From: Cherax quadricarinatus
Lineage: Eukaryota; Arthropoda; Malacostraca; Decapoda; Parastacidae
NCBI RefSeq assembly: GCF_038502225.1
Contig: NC_091300.1
Location: forward strand, 45,041,188 to 45,105,187
Direction: 5' to 3'
DNA length: 64,000 nt
Made by a program: the position numbers and the translations under genes
The notes under the pieces: generated by a model
Seen by the model: only the letters and a program-made list of their open reading frames with translations
What the model was told of the DNA's origin: nothing
Database searches by the model: none
Part shown: positions 20,918 to 33,916 of the stretch, in pieces
Numbering within the stretch: the stretch's first letter is position 1
Layout of the letters: each line of letters begins with the position of its first letter

Positions 20918-23900
20918 ATCAGTGGACATTATCTTTCAAGTGTCTCACGCTAGATGACACCCTGAGACTCAGTGGACACTATCTTTCAAGTGTCTCACGC
21001 TAGATGACACCCTGAGACTCAGTGGACACTATCTTTCAAGTGTCTCACGCTAGATGACACCCTGAGACTCAGTGGACACTATCTTTCAAGTGTCTCACGC
21101 TAGATGACACCCTGAGACTCAGTGGACACTATCTTTCAAGGGTCTCACGCTAGATGACACCCTGAGACTCAGTGGACACTATCTTTCAAGGGTCTCACGC
21201 TAGATGACACCCTGAGACTCAGTGGACACTATCTTTCAAGTGTCTCACGCTAGATGACACCCTGAGACTCAGTGGACACTATCTTTCAAGTGTCTCACGC
21301 TAGATGACACCCTGAGACTCAGTGGACACTATCTTTCAAGTGTCTCACGCTAGATGACACCCTGAGACTCAGTGGACATTATCTTTCAAGTGTCTCACGC
21401 TAGATGACACCCTGAGACTCAGTGGACACTATCTTTCAAGTGTCTCACGCTAGATGACACCCTGAGACTCAGTGGACACTATCTTTCAAGTGTCTCACGC
21501 TAGATGACACCCTGAGACTCAGTGGACATTATCTTTCAAGTGTCTCACGCTAGATGACACCCTGAGACTCAGTGGACACTATCTTTCAAGTGTCTCACGC
21601 TAGATGACACCCTGAGACTCAGTGGACACTATCTTTCAAGTGTCTCACGCTAGATGACACCCTGAGACTCAGTGGACACTATCTTTCAAGTGTCTCACGC
21701 TAGATGACACCCTGAGACTCAGTGGACATTATCTTTCAAGTGTCTCACGCTAGATGACACCCTGAGACTCAGTGGACACTATCTTTCAAGTGTCTCACGC
21801 TAGATGACACCCTGAGACTCAGTGGACACTATCTTTCAAGTGTCTCACGCTAGATGACACCCTGAGACTCAGTGGACATTATCTTTCAAGTGTCTCACGC
21901 TAGATGACACCCTGAGACTCAGTGGACACTATCTTTCAAGTGTCTCACGCTAGATGACACCCTGAGACTCAGTGGACACTATCTTTCAAGTGTCTCACGC
22001 TAGATGACACCCTGAGACTCAGTGGACATTATCTTTCAAGTGTCTCACGCTAGATGACACCCTGAGACTCAGTGGACACTATCTTTCAAGTGTCTCACGC
22101 TAGATGACACCCTGAGACTCAGTGGACACTATCTTTCAAGTGTCTCACGCTAGATGACACCCTGAGACTCAGTGGACATTATCTTTCAAGTGTCTCACGC
22201 TAGATGACACCCTGAGACTCAGTGGACACTATCTTTCAAGTGTCTCACGCTAGATGACACCCTGAGACTCAGTGGACACTATTTTTCAAGTGTCTCACGC
22301 TAGATGACACCCTGAGACTCAGTGGACACTATCAAGTGTCTCACGCTAGATGACACTCTGAGACTCAGTAGACACTATCTTTCAAGTGTCTCACGCTAGA
22401 TGACACCCTGAGACTCAGTGGACACTATTTTTCAAGTGTCTCACGCTAGATGACACCCTGAGACTCAGTGGACAATATTTTTCAAGTGTCTCACGCTAGA
22501 TGACACCCTGAGACTCAGTGGACACTATCTTTCAAGTGTCTCACGCTAGGTGACACCCTGAGACTCAGTGGACACTATCTTTCAAGTGTCTCACGCTAGA
22601 TGACACCCTGAGACTCAGTGGACACTATCTTTCAAGTGTCTCACGCTAGATGACACCCTGAGACTCAGTGCACACTATTTTTCAAGTGTCTCACGCTAGA
22701 TGACACCCTGAGACTCAGTGGACACTATCAAGTGTCTCACACTAGATGACACCCTGAGACTCAGTGGACACTATCTTTCAAGTGTCTCACGCTAGATGAC
22801 ACCCTGAGACTCAGTGGACAATATTTTTCAAGTGTCTCACGCTAGATGTCACCCTGAGACTCAGTGGACACTATTTTTCAAGTGTCTCACGCTAGATGAC
22901 ACCCTGAGACTCAGTGGACACTATTTTTCAAGGGTCTCACGCTAGATGACACCCTGAGACTCAGTGGACACTATTTTTCAAGTGTCTCACGCTAGATGAC
23001 ACCCTGAGACTCAGTGGACACTATCAAGTGTCTCACACTAGATGACACCCTGAGACTCAGTGGACACTATCTTTCAAGTGTCTCACGCTAGATGACACCC
23101 TGAGACTCAGTGGACACTATCAAGTGTCTCACGCTAGATGACACCCTGAGACTCGGTGGACACTATCTTTCAAGGGTCTCACGCTAGATGACACCATGAG
23201 ACTCAGTGGACACTATCTTTCAAGTGTCTCACGCTAGATGACACCCTGAGACTCAGTGGACACTATCTTTCAAGTGTCTCACGCTAGATGACACCCTGAG
23301 ACTCAGTGGACACTATCTTTCAAGTGTCTCACGCTAGATGACACCCTGAGACTCAGTGGACATTATCTTTCAAGTGTCTCACGCTAGATGACACCCTGAG
23401 ACTCAGTGGACACTATCTTTCAAGTGTCTCACGCTAGATGATACCCTGAGACTCAGTGGACACTATCTTCCAAGTGTCTCACGCTAGATGACACCCTGAG
23501 ACTCAGTGGACATTATCTTTCAAGTGTCTCACGCTAGATGACACCCTGAGACTCAGTGGACACTATCTTTCAAGTGTCTCACGCTAGATGACACCCTGAG
23601 ACTCAGTGGACACTATCTTTCAAGTGTCTCACGCTAGATGACACCCTGAGACTCAGTGGACATTATCTTTCAAGTGTCTCACGCTAGATGACACCCTGAG
23701 ACTCAGTGGACACTATCTTTCAAGTGTCTCACGCTAGATGACACCCTGAGACTCAGTGGACACTATCTTTCAAGTGTCTCACGCTAGATGACACCCTGAG
23801 ACTCAGTGGACATTATCTTTCAAGTGTCTCACGCTAGATGACACCCTGAGACTCAGTGGACACTATCTTTCAAGTGTCTCACGCTAGATGACACCCTGAG

Positions 23901-26900
23901 ACTCAGTGGACATTATCTTTCAAGTGTCTCACGCTAGATGACACCCTGAGACTCAGTGGACACTATCTTTCAAGTGTCTCACGCTAGATGACACCCTGAG
24001 ACTCAGTGGACATTATCTTTCAAGTGTCTCACGCTAGATGACACCCTGAGACTCAGTGGACACTATCTTTCAAGTGTCTCACGCTAGATGACACCCTGAG
24101 ACTCAGTGGACACTATCTTTCAAGTCTCTCACGCTAGATGACACCCTGAGACTCAGTGGACACTATCTTTCAAGTGTCTCACGCTAGATGACACCCTGAG
24201 ACTCAGTGGACATTATCTTTCAAGTGTCTCACGCTAGATGACACCCTGAGACTCAGTGGACACTATCTTTCAAGTGTCTCACGCTAGATGACACCCTGAG
24301 ACTCAGTGGACACTATCTTTCAAGTGTCTCACGCTAGATGACACCCTGAGACTCAGTGGACATTATCTTTCAAGTGTCTCACGCTAGATGACACCCTGAG
24401 ACTCAGTGGACACTATCTTTCAAGTGTCTCACGCTAGATGACACCCTGAGACTCAGTGGACACTATCTTTCAAGTGTCTCACGCTAGATGACACCCTGAG
24501 ACTCAGTGGACATTATCTTTCAAGTGTCTCACGCTAGATGACACCCTGAGACTCAGTGGACACTATCTTTCAAGTGTCTCACGCTAGATGACACCCTGAG
24601 ACTCAGTGGACATTATCTTTCAAGTGTCTCACGCTAGATGACACCCTGAGACTCAGTGGACACTATCTTTCAAGTGTCTCACGCTAGATGACACCCTGAG
24701 ACTCAGTGGACATTATCTTTCAAGTGTCTCACGCTAGATGACACCCTGAGACTCAGTGGACACTATCTTTCAAGTGTCTCACGCTAGATGACACCCTGAG
24801 ACTCAGTGGACACTATCTTTCAAGTCTCTCACGCTAGATGACACCCTGAGACTCAGTGGACACTATCTTTCAAGTGTCTCACGCTAGATGACACCCTGAG
24901 ACTCAGTGGACACTATCTTTCAAGTGTCTCACGCTAGATGACACCCTGAGACTCAGTGGACACTATCTTTCAAGTGTCTCACGCTAGATGACACCCTGAG
25001 ACTCAGTGGACACTATCAAGTGTCTCACGCTAGATGACACCCTGAGACTCAGTGGACATTATCTTTCAAGTGTCTCACGCTAGATGACACCCTGAGACTC
25101 AGTGGACACTATCTTTCAAGTGTCTCACGCTAGATGACACCCTGAGACTCAGTGGACACTATCTTTCAAGTGTCTCACGCTAGATGACACCCTGAGACTC
25201 AGTGGACATTATCTTTCAAGTGTCTCACGCTAGATGACACCCTGAGACTCAGTGGACACTATCTTTCAAGTGTCTCACGCTAGATGACACCCTGAGACTC
25301 AGTGGACACTATCTTTCAAGTGTCTCACGCTAGATGACACCCTGAGACTCAGTGGACATTATCTTTCAAGTGTCTCACGCTAGATGACACCCTGAGACTC
25401 AGTGGACACTATCTTTCAAGTGTCTCACGCTAGATGACACCCTGAGACTCAGTGGACACTATCTTTCAAGTGTCTCACGCTAGATGACACCCTGAGACTC
25501 AGTGGACATTATCTTTCAAGTGTCTCACGCTAGATGACACCCTGAGACTCAGTGGACACTATCTTTCAAGTGTCTCACGATAGATGACACCCTGAGACTC
25601 AGTGGACATTATCTTTCAAGTGTCTCACGCTAGATGACACCCTGAGACTCAGTGGACACTATCTTTCAAGTGTCTCACGCTAGATGACACCCTGAGACTC
25701 AGTGGACACTATCTTTCAAGTGTCTCACGCTAGATGACACCCTGAGACTCAGTGGACACTATCTTTCAAGTGTCTCACGCTAGATGACACCCTGAGACTC
25801 AGTGGACATTATCTTTCAAGTGTCTCACGCTAGATGACACCCTGAGACTCAGTGGACACTATCTTTCAAGTGTCTCACGCTAGATGACACCCTGAGACTC
25901 AGTGGACACTATCTTTCAAGTGTCTCACGCTAGATGACACCCTGAGACTCAGTGGACACTATCTTTCAAGTGTCTCACGCTAGATGACACCCTGAGACTC
26001 AGTGGACACTATCTTTCAAGTGTCTCACGCTAGATGACACCCTGAGACTCAGTGGACACTATTTTTCAAGTGTCTCACGCTAGATGACACCCTGAGACTC
26101 AGTGGACACTATCAAGTGTCTCACGCTAGATGACACTCTGAGACTCAGTAGACACTATCTTTCAAGTGTCTCACGCTAGATGACACCCTGAGACTCAGTG
26201 GACACTATTTTTCAAGGGTCTCACGCTAGATGACACCCTGAGACTCAGTGGACACTATCTTTCAAGGGTCTCACGCTAGATGACACCCTGAGACTCAGAG
26301 GACACTATTTTTCAAGGGTCTCACGCTAGATGACACCCTGAGACTCAGTGGACACTATCTTTCAAGTGTATCACGCTAGATGACACCCTGAGACTCAGTG
26401 GACACTATCAAGTGTCTCACGCTAGATGACACCCTGAGACTCAGTGGACACTATCAAGGGTCTCACGCTAGATGACACCCTGAGACTCAGTGGACACTAT
26501 CTTTCAAGTGTCTCACGCTAGATGATACCCTGAGACTCAGTGGACACTATCAAGTGTCTCACGCTAGATGACACCCTGAGACTCAGTTGACACTATCTTT
26601 CAAGTGTCTCACGCTAGATGACACCCTGAGACTCAGTGGACACTATCAAGGGTCTCACGCTAGATGACACCCTGAGACTCAGTGGACACTATCTTTCAAG
26701 TGTCTCACGCTAGATGATACCCTGAGACTCAGTGGACACTATCAAGGGTCTCACGGGAGATGACACCCTGAGACTCAGTGGACACTGTCAAGGGTCTCAC
26801 GCTAGATGACACCCTGAGACTCAGTGGACACTATCAAGGGTCTCACGCTAGATGACACCCTGAGACTCAGTGGACACTATCAAGTGTCTCACGCTAGATG

Positions 26901-27794
26901 ACACCCTGAGACTCAGTGGACACTATCAAGGGTCTCACGCTAGATGACACCCTGAGACTCAGTGGACACTATCTTTCAAGTGTCTCACGCTAGATGACAC
27001 CCTGAGACTCAGTGGACATTATCTTTCAAGTGTCTCACGCTAGATGACACCCTGAGACTCAGTGGACACTATCTTTCAAGTGTCTCACGCTAGATGACAC
27101 CATGAGACTCAGTGGACACTATCTTTCAAGTGTCTCACGCTAGATGACACCCTGAGACTCAGTGGACACTATCTTTCAAGTGTCTCACGCTAGATGACAC
27201 CCTGAGACTCAGTGGACACTATCTTTCAAGTGTCTCACGCTAGATGACACCCTGAGACTCAGTGGACACTATTTTTCAAGTGTCTCACGCTAGATGACAC
27301 CCTGAGACTCAGTGGACACTATTTTTCAAGTGTCTCACGCTAGATGACACCCTGAGACTCAGTGGACACTATTTTTCAAGTGTCTCACGCTAGATGACAC
27401 CCTGAGACTCAGTGGACACTATCTTTCAAGTGTCTCACGCTAGATGACACCCTGAGACTCAGTGGACACTATCAAGTGTCTCACGCTAGATGACACCCTG
27501 AGACTCAGTGGACACTATCAAGTGTTTCACGCTAGATGACACCCTGAGACTCAGTGGACACTATCTTTCAAGTGTCTCACGCTAGATGACACCCTGAGAC
27601 TCAGTGGACACTATCTTTCAAGTGTCTCACGCTAGATGACACCCTGAGACTCAGTGGACACTATCTTTCAAGTGTATCACGCTAGATGACACCCTGAGAC
27701 TCAGTGGACACTATCAAGTGTCTCACGCTAGATGACACCCTGAGACTCAGTGGACACTATCAAGTGTCTCACGCTAGATGACACCCTGAGACTC
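20918..27794. repeat. Satellite-like array 3, 50-bp unit
   Basis: About 138 head-to-tail copies of a 50-bp unit whose core is tgtctcacgctagatgacac, preceded by agtggacactatctttcaag. Copies differ by few bases. A 46-bp form lacks four bases (ctat then caag). Unit variants with catt in place of cact recur at 100, 150 and 200 bp, mostly 150. The units carry stop codons, so no long frames appear. The unit contains the inverted pair gtctca and tgagac. Confidence 0.98.
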
Positions 27795-27965
27795 TTCACT
27801 CACTCTCGTCAAGTAAATTTAATAACTAAGACTGAAGGGTTTATTCTTAAGAGTAATTTCATTGATACATTAGATGAAAAATTTTGAAGTTGTACTTTAC
27901 AAGTACTGGAAATTTTTGTGTAACTTTAAATTTATATAAACTTGGTTTACACTGCCTCAGTTTTG
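27795..27965. other. AT-rich spacer between arrays
   Basis: 170 bp of unique-looking sequence separates the 50-bp and the 20-bp arrays. Nothing recognised. Confidence 0.6.
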
Positions 27966-30900
27966 CGAAGTGTTGTTGGTGTAAGTGCTGTATTGTTGGT
28001 GTAAGTGCTGTATTGTTGGTGTAAGTGCTGTATTGTTGGTGTAAGTGCTGTGTTGTTGGTGTAAGTGCTGTATTGTTGGTGTAAGTGCTGTGTTGTTGGT
28101 GTAAGTGCTGTGTTGTTGGTGTAAGTGCTGTATTGTTGGTGTAAGTGCTGTGTTGTTGGTGTAAGTGCTGTATTGTTGGTGTAAGTGCTGTGTTGTTGGT
28201 GTAAGTGCTGTATTGTTGGTGTAAGTGCTGTATTGTTGGTGTAAGTGCTGTATTGTTGGTGTAAGTGCTGTGTTGTTGGTGTAAGTGCTGTATTGTTGGT
28301 GTAAGTGCTGTGTTGTTGGTGTAAGTGCTGTATTGTTGGTGTAAGTGCTGTATTGTTGGTGTTAGTGCTGTATTGTTGGTGTAAGTGCTGTATTGTTGGT
28401 GTAAGTGCTGTGTTGTTGGTGTAAGTGCTGTATTGTTGGTGTAAGTGCTGTATTGTTGGTGTAAGTGCTGAATTGTTGGTGTAAGTGCTGTATTGTTGGT
28501 GTAAGTGCTGTGTTGTTGGTGTAAGTGCTGTGTTGTTGGTGTAAGTGCTGTGTTGTTGGTGTAAGTGCTGTATTGTTGGTGTAAGTGCTGTATTGTTGGT
28601 GTAAGTGCTGTGTTGTTGGTGTAAGTGCTGTATTGTTGGTGTAAGTGCTGTATTGTTGGTGTAAGTGCTGTGTTGTTGGTGTAAGTGCTGTATTGTTGGT
28701 GTAAGTGCTGTATTGTTGGTGTAAGTGCTGTATTGTTGGTGTAAGTGCTGTGTTGTTGGTGTAAGTGCTGTATTGTTGGTGTAAGTGCTGTATTGTTGGT
28801 GTAAGTGCTGTGTTGTTGGTGTAAGTGCTGTATTGTTGGTGTAAGTGCTGTATTGTTGGTGTAAGTGCTGTGTTGTTGGTGTAAGTGCTGTATTGTTGGT
28901 GTAAGTGCTGTGTTGTTGGTGTAAGTGCTGTGTTGTTCGTGTAAGTGCTGTATTGTTGGTGTAAGTGCTGTATTGTTGGTGTAAATGCTGTGTTGTTCGT
29001 GTAAGTGGTACATTGTTGGTGTAAGTGCTGTATTGTTGGTGTAAGTGCTGTGTTGTTGGTGTAAGTGCTGTGTTGTTCGTGTAAGTGCTGTGTTGTTCGT
29101 GTAAGTGCTGTGTTGTTCGTGTAAGTGCTGTATTTTTGGTGTAAGTGCTGTGTTGTTCGTGTAAGTGCTGTGTTGTTCGTGTAAGTGCTGTGTTGTTGGT
29201 GTAAGTGCTGTGTTGTTCGTGTAAGTGCTGTATTGTTGGTGTAAGTGCTGTATTGTTGGTGTAAATGCTGTGTTGTTCGTGTAAGTGGTACATTGTTGGT
29301 GTAAGTGCTGTATTGTTGGTGTAAGTGCTGTGTTGTTGGTGTAAGTGCTGTGTTGTTCGTGTAAGTGCTGTGTTGTTCGTGTAAGTGCTGTGTTGTTCGT
29401 GTAAGTGCTGTATTTTTGGTGTAAGTGCTGTGTTGTTCGTGTAAGTGCTGTGTTGTTCGTGTAAGTGCTGTGTTGTTGGTGTAAGTGCTGTGTTGTTCGT
29501 GTAAGTGCTGTGTTATTGGTGTAAGTGCTGTGTTGTTCGTGTAAGTGCTGTGTTGTTCGTGTAAGTGCTGTGTTGTTCGTGTAAGTGCTATGTTGTTGGT
29601 GCAAGTGCTGTGTTGTTCGTGTAAGTGCTGTGTTGTTTGTGTAAATGCTATGTTGTTGGTGCAAGTGCTGTATTGTCGTGTAAGTGCTGTGTTGTTCGTG
29701 TAAGTGCTGTGTTGTTCGTGTAAGTGCTATGTTGTTGGTGCAAGTGCTGTGTTGTTCGTGTAAGTGCTGTGTTGTTGGTGTAAGTGCTGTATTGTTGGTG
29801 TAAGTGCTGTATTGTTGGTGTAAGTGCTGTATTGTTGGTGTAAGTGCTGTGTTATTGGTGTAAGTGCTGTATTGTTGGTGTAAGTGCTGTATTGTTGGTG
29901 TAAGTGCTGTGTTGTTGGTGTAAGTGCTGTATTGTTGGTGTAAGTGCTGTATTGTTGGTGTAAGTGCTGTATTGTTGGTGTAAGTGCTGTATTGTTGGTG
30001 TAAGTGCTGTGTTGTTGGTGTAAGTGCTGTATTGTTGGTGTAAGTGCTGTATTGTTGGTGTAAGTGCTGTGTTGTTGGTGTAAGTGCTGTATTGTTGGTG
30101 TAAGTGCTGTATTGTTGGTGTAAGTGCTGTGTTGTTGGTGTAAGTGCTGTATTGTTGGTGTAAGTGCTGTATTGTTGGTGTAAGTGCTGTGTTGTTGGTG
30201 TAAGTGCTGTGTTGTTGGTGTAAGTGCTGTATTGTTGGTGTAAGTGCTGTGTTGTTGGTGTAAGTGCTGTGTTGTTCGTGTAAGTGCTGTATTGTTGGTG
30301 TAAGTGCTGTATTGTTGGTGTAAGTGCTGTGTTGTTCGTGTAAGTGGTACATTGTTGGTGTAAGTGCTGTATTGTTGGTGTAAGTGCTGTGATGTTGGTG
30401 TAAGTGCTGTGTTGTTCGTGTAAGTGCTGTGTTGTTCGTGTAAGTGCTGTATTGTTGGTGTAAGTGCTGTGTTGTTCGTGTAAGTGCTGTGTTGTTCGTG
30501 TAAGTGCTGTGTTGTTGGTGTAAGTGCTGTGTTGTTGGTGTAAGTGCTGTGTTGTTGGTGTAAGTGCTGTGTTGTTCGTGTAAGTGCTGTGTTATTGGTG
30601 TAAGTGCTGTGTTGTTCGTGTAAGTGCTGTGTTGTTCGTGTAAGTGCTGTGTTGTTCGTGTAAGTGCTATGTTGTTGGTGCAAGTGCTGTGTTGTTCGTG
30701 TAAGTGCTGTGTTGTTTGTGTAAATGCTATGTTGTTGGTGCAAGTGCTGTGTTGTTCGTGTAAGTGCTGTGTTGTTCGTGTAAGTGCTGTGTTGTTCGTG
30801 TAAGTGCTATGTTGTTGGTGCAAGTGCTGTGTTGTTCGTGTAAGTGCTATGTTGTTGGTGCAAGTGCTGTGTTGTTCGTGTAAGTGCTGTGTTGTTGGTG

Positions 30901-31845
30901 TAAGTGCTGTATTGTTGGTGTAAGTGCTGTATTGTTGGTGTAAGTGCTGTATTGTTGGTGTAAGTGCTGTATTGTTGGTGTAAGTGCTGTGTTGTTGGTG
31001 TAAGTGCTGTGTTGTTGGTGTAAGTGCTGTATTGTTGGTGTAAGTGCTGTATTGTTGGTGTAAGTGCTGTGTTGTTGGTGTAAGTGCTGTATTGTTGGTG
31101 TAAGTGCTGTATTGTTGGTGTAAGTGCTGTGTTGTTGGTGTAAGTGCTGTATTGTTGGTGTAAGTGCTGTGTTGTTGGTGTAAGTGCTGTGTTGTTCGTG
31201 TAAGTGCTGTATTGTTGGTGTAAGTGCTGTATTGTTGGTGTAAGTGCTGTGTTGTTCGTGTAAGTGGTACATTGTTGGTGTAAGTGCTGTATTGTTGGTG
31301 TAAGTGCTGTGTTGTTGGTGTAAGTGCTGTGTTGTTCGTGTAAGTGCTGTGTTGTTCGTGTAAGTGCTGTATTGTTGGTGTAAGTGCTGTGTTGTTCGTG
31401 TAAGTGCTGTGTTGTTCGTGTAAGTGCTGTGTTGTTGGTGTAAGTGCTGTGTTGTTGGTGTAAGTGCTGTGTTGTTCGTGTAAGTGCTGTGTTATTGGTG
31501 TAAGTGCTGTGTTGTTCGTGTAAGTGCTGTGTTGTTCGTGTAAGTGCTGTGTTGTTCGTGTAAGTGCTATGTTGTTGGTGCAAGTGCTGTGTTGTTCGTG
31601 TAAGTGCTGTGTTGTTTGTGTAAATGCTATGTTGTTGGTGCAAGTGCTGTGTTGTTCGTGTAAGTGCTGTGTTGTTCGTGTAAGTGCTATGTTGTTGGTG
31701 CAAGTGCTGTGTTGTTCGTGTAAGTGATGTGTTGTTCGTGTAAATGCTATGTTGTTGGTGCAAGTACTGTGTTGTTCGTGCAAGTGCTGTGTTGTTCCTG
31801 TAAGTGCTATGTTGTTGGTGTAAGTGCCGTGTTGTTGGTGTAAGC
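27966..31845. repeat. Minisatellite 4, 20-bp unit
   Basis: About 194 copies of gtaagtgctgtattgttggt with frequent variants (tgttg for tattg, ttcgt for ttggt, gcaag for gtaag). Phase is kept for 3.9 kb apart from a one-base slip near 29675. Three units make 60 bp, so on the minus strand the frames stay open for up to 667 codons, reading repeats of TALTPTIQHLHQQ. These are artefacts. A rare variant with gtggtacattg recurs at about 29007, 29287, 30347 and 31266. Confidence 0.98.
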
Positions 31846-32171
31846 AGCAGGACAATTCCTGCCAGTAAACTTAAAAGTCACCAGAGAATTTTTGCCACAA
31901 CAGAAAGGAGAGTTCTTGTTTTTTGATTGTGCAAAACGTTTTCAGTATAGTTATCACAGCTCTACATTTCCTTCAAATGTTCACTTTGGTGATTCGTTAT
32001 GTGAAGGAAACAGAGAATGTGGTTGCTCATGTATTACCTTGAGTGTATTGTACATAATGCAGTGTGTAGAACATTTATCTGTTCTAGTTCTGTAGTGGGA
32101 TAGTAGATGCTTCTGACCACCTAGTGGATTGAAGCTTGGTGACATGGTAGTATGGGTATAAAATTTCCCAA
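31846..32171. other. No recognised gene
   Basis: A 67-codon frame at 31892-32095 (starts MPQQKGEFLFFDCAKRF) has no known domain. It lies between the 20-bp array and a TG microsatellite. Confidence 0.4.

Positions 32172-32252
<81 letters not shown>
32172..32252. repeat. (TG)n microsatellite
   Basis: About 40 uninterrupted TG units. Confidence 0.98.
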
Positions 32253-32256
<4 letters not shown>

Positions 32257-33354
32257 GGTAGTCACGTCAGTTTACATGCCCAGATATGATATGTTAGCAT
32301 TTTAGGTGCTGGAGGTGATGCCTCACCTGTGTTATGTTGGTGTACGGACTGTTGGACCAAACGTTGTGAAAAGGTGTTGAGGGTGATGCCTCACCATTTT
32401 AGAGTCAAGAAAAAGTTGAGATTAGAATGACTGGAAATATAGGAAAGGCAAAGAGCAGTAGATATCACAGGAGTAGAGAGTGTTGGAGAGAAGGAATTCC
32501 GCTTAACACATGAGAAGGCAGAGTTTATGGAATCGGAAGGGTAGCCAAGACGAAAGAATTTTGGCTATGTTTCTGCAGGACCCACCTGTCTGGTGGAATG
32601 ACTGTGTCGGTGAAGGCCTGGAAGGCCTACCTTTTGAGGGGTTAGTGATGTCTCTAATGTTTCTTCAAGGCCATAGTCCCACCGACAATATTTATATGTA
32701 ACTACCCAGTTTTGAGGTCTGATAATTTTCCCTCCTGAGCTCTCCAGTTTCGCCCAGAGGTGTGTTTTGCATAGCCAGTTTTGCTAATTGCACATTACTT
32801 TGAGACACTGGGCTGATAATGTAATTTTCTATTATGTACAATAATTTTTTTCACTCTTTTCGTGACTAATGTTCATAATTTTTATATGAAATGCCTGTTA
32901 TACTTCTGCAAAAAGAGATGTGTGATAATGAACACTAATGCTGTTTATAGAGTTTCTAAATTTATAATTTTTATTTTGATGTAAATCAGTTTACTTTTAT
33001 ATAATTGTGTATACTTTTTATGTAATTAATGTGTACAGAGATAAACCAGTCAGCTGTATTGAATTTTGTGTCATGTTTAGTAAAACGCATCAACGTAAGT
33101 GTTTGGCCAACACTGAGGTGTAATGGCGCATTTTCCTAGTTTAACAGTAAAACTAAGGAGCGTGACTGTGGCATCATTTGGCAGAAAACTTGATTACCTT
33201 TACATTAAACGAGTTTCACATGTCTGCAGACTACCAGTGTTCATTGTAGGAATAATACATGTTTTTAGATAATAAATGTTAATTTTGCTTTTCTGTGTAA
33301 AAGAAAATTGCACCAAGGCTGTGCTTGATGCAGTTTTCTTAAATTTCTTGGTGA
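32253..33354. other. No recognised gene
   Basis: Two near-copies of ggtgatgcctcacc (about 32311 and 32381), itself a small palindrome. A 63-codon frame at 32510-32701 has no known domain. AT-rich from 32700. Confidence 0.45.
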
Positions 33355-33374
33355 ATTTTGTTTCCCCAGACATT
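33355..33374. repeat. Target-site duplication of the large LINE, left
   Basis: attttgtttccccagacatt, identical over 20 bp to 48681-48700. Confidence 0.95.
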
Positions 33375-33916
33375 TTTTTTTATATTTTATTTAAAAACGC
33401 AATACACAATTATACATGTAGACAATGTAAACAATGAAACGTAACCATTATATATAACAACAAAAAGCTCCACGTTCCCTACCTTAGAACTAAACTTATA
33501 CATAAGAAAACACACGTTAAACTAAAAAAGTTTGATACCCCTCCAAAAAAAAAAAACCCAACCATCACACATAACATACATTTAACTAAACTAAAGACAG
33601 CCTACAGCTTCATATACAGGTGGGTTTATTACATCCAAAACTGCAGACATAAACACAATATGCAATATAACCCAAAGAATGTCACAGGTATTTACATGTT
33701 ACATAAAACTGTATGTACGAAGACATTCTCAATTATCCAAAAATTCTTTACACACTTATTATTATTGTATATTAAACTTCATATACAAATACATAATACA
33801 TAACACCTAAAAAATTACGAAACAAATAAAGGTTAGAAAATAATAATCTCCACACCTCACCACAGAAAAACTAAACACAGTATAATATAACAAATGATTC
33901 GTTCCACCTCACTTCC
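33375..33916 (-). other. LINE distal 3' UTR with polyA signal
   Basis: AT-rich. On the minus strand AATAAA lies at 33391-33386, about a dozen bases before an A run that ends at the target duplication. This marks the RNA 3' end used for target-primed reverse transcription. Confidence 0.8.

Noticed and set aside
20918..27794. CRISPR-like regular spacing
   Set aside because: There are no unique spacers; units are contiguous and the context is eukaryotic.
27859..31855. Minus-strand frames of 318-667 codons rich in Thr, Asn, Gln and His
   Set aside because: Direct result of a 20-bp repeat with no stop; 20-residue periodicity, no other coding signs. Not a silk or antifreeze-like gene on this evidence.
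32253..33354. Possible single-copy exon
   Set aside because: No splice-bounded frame with a recognisable domain could be found.
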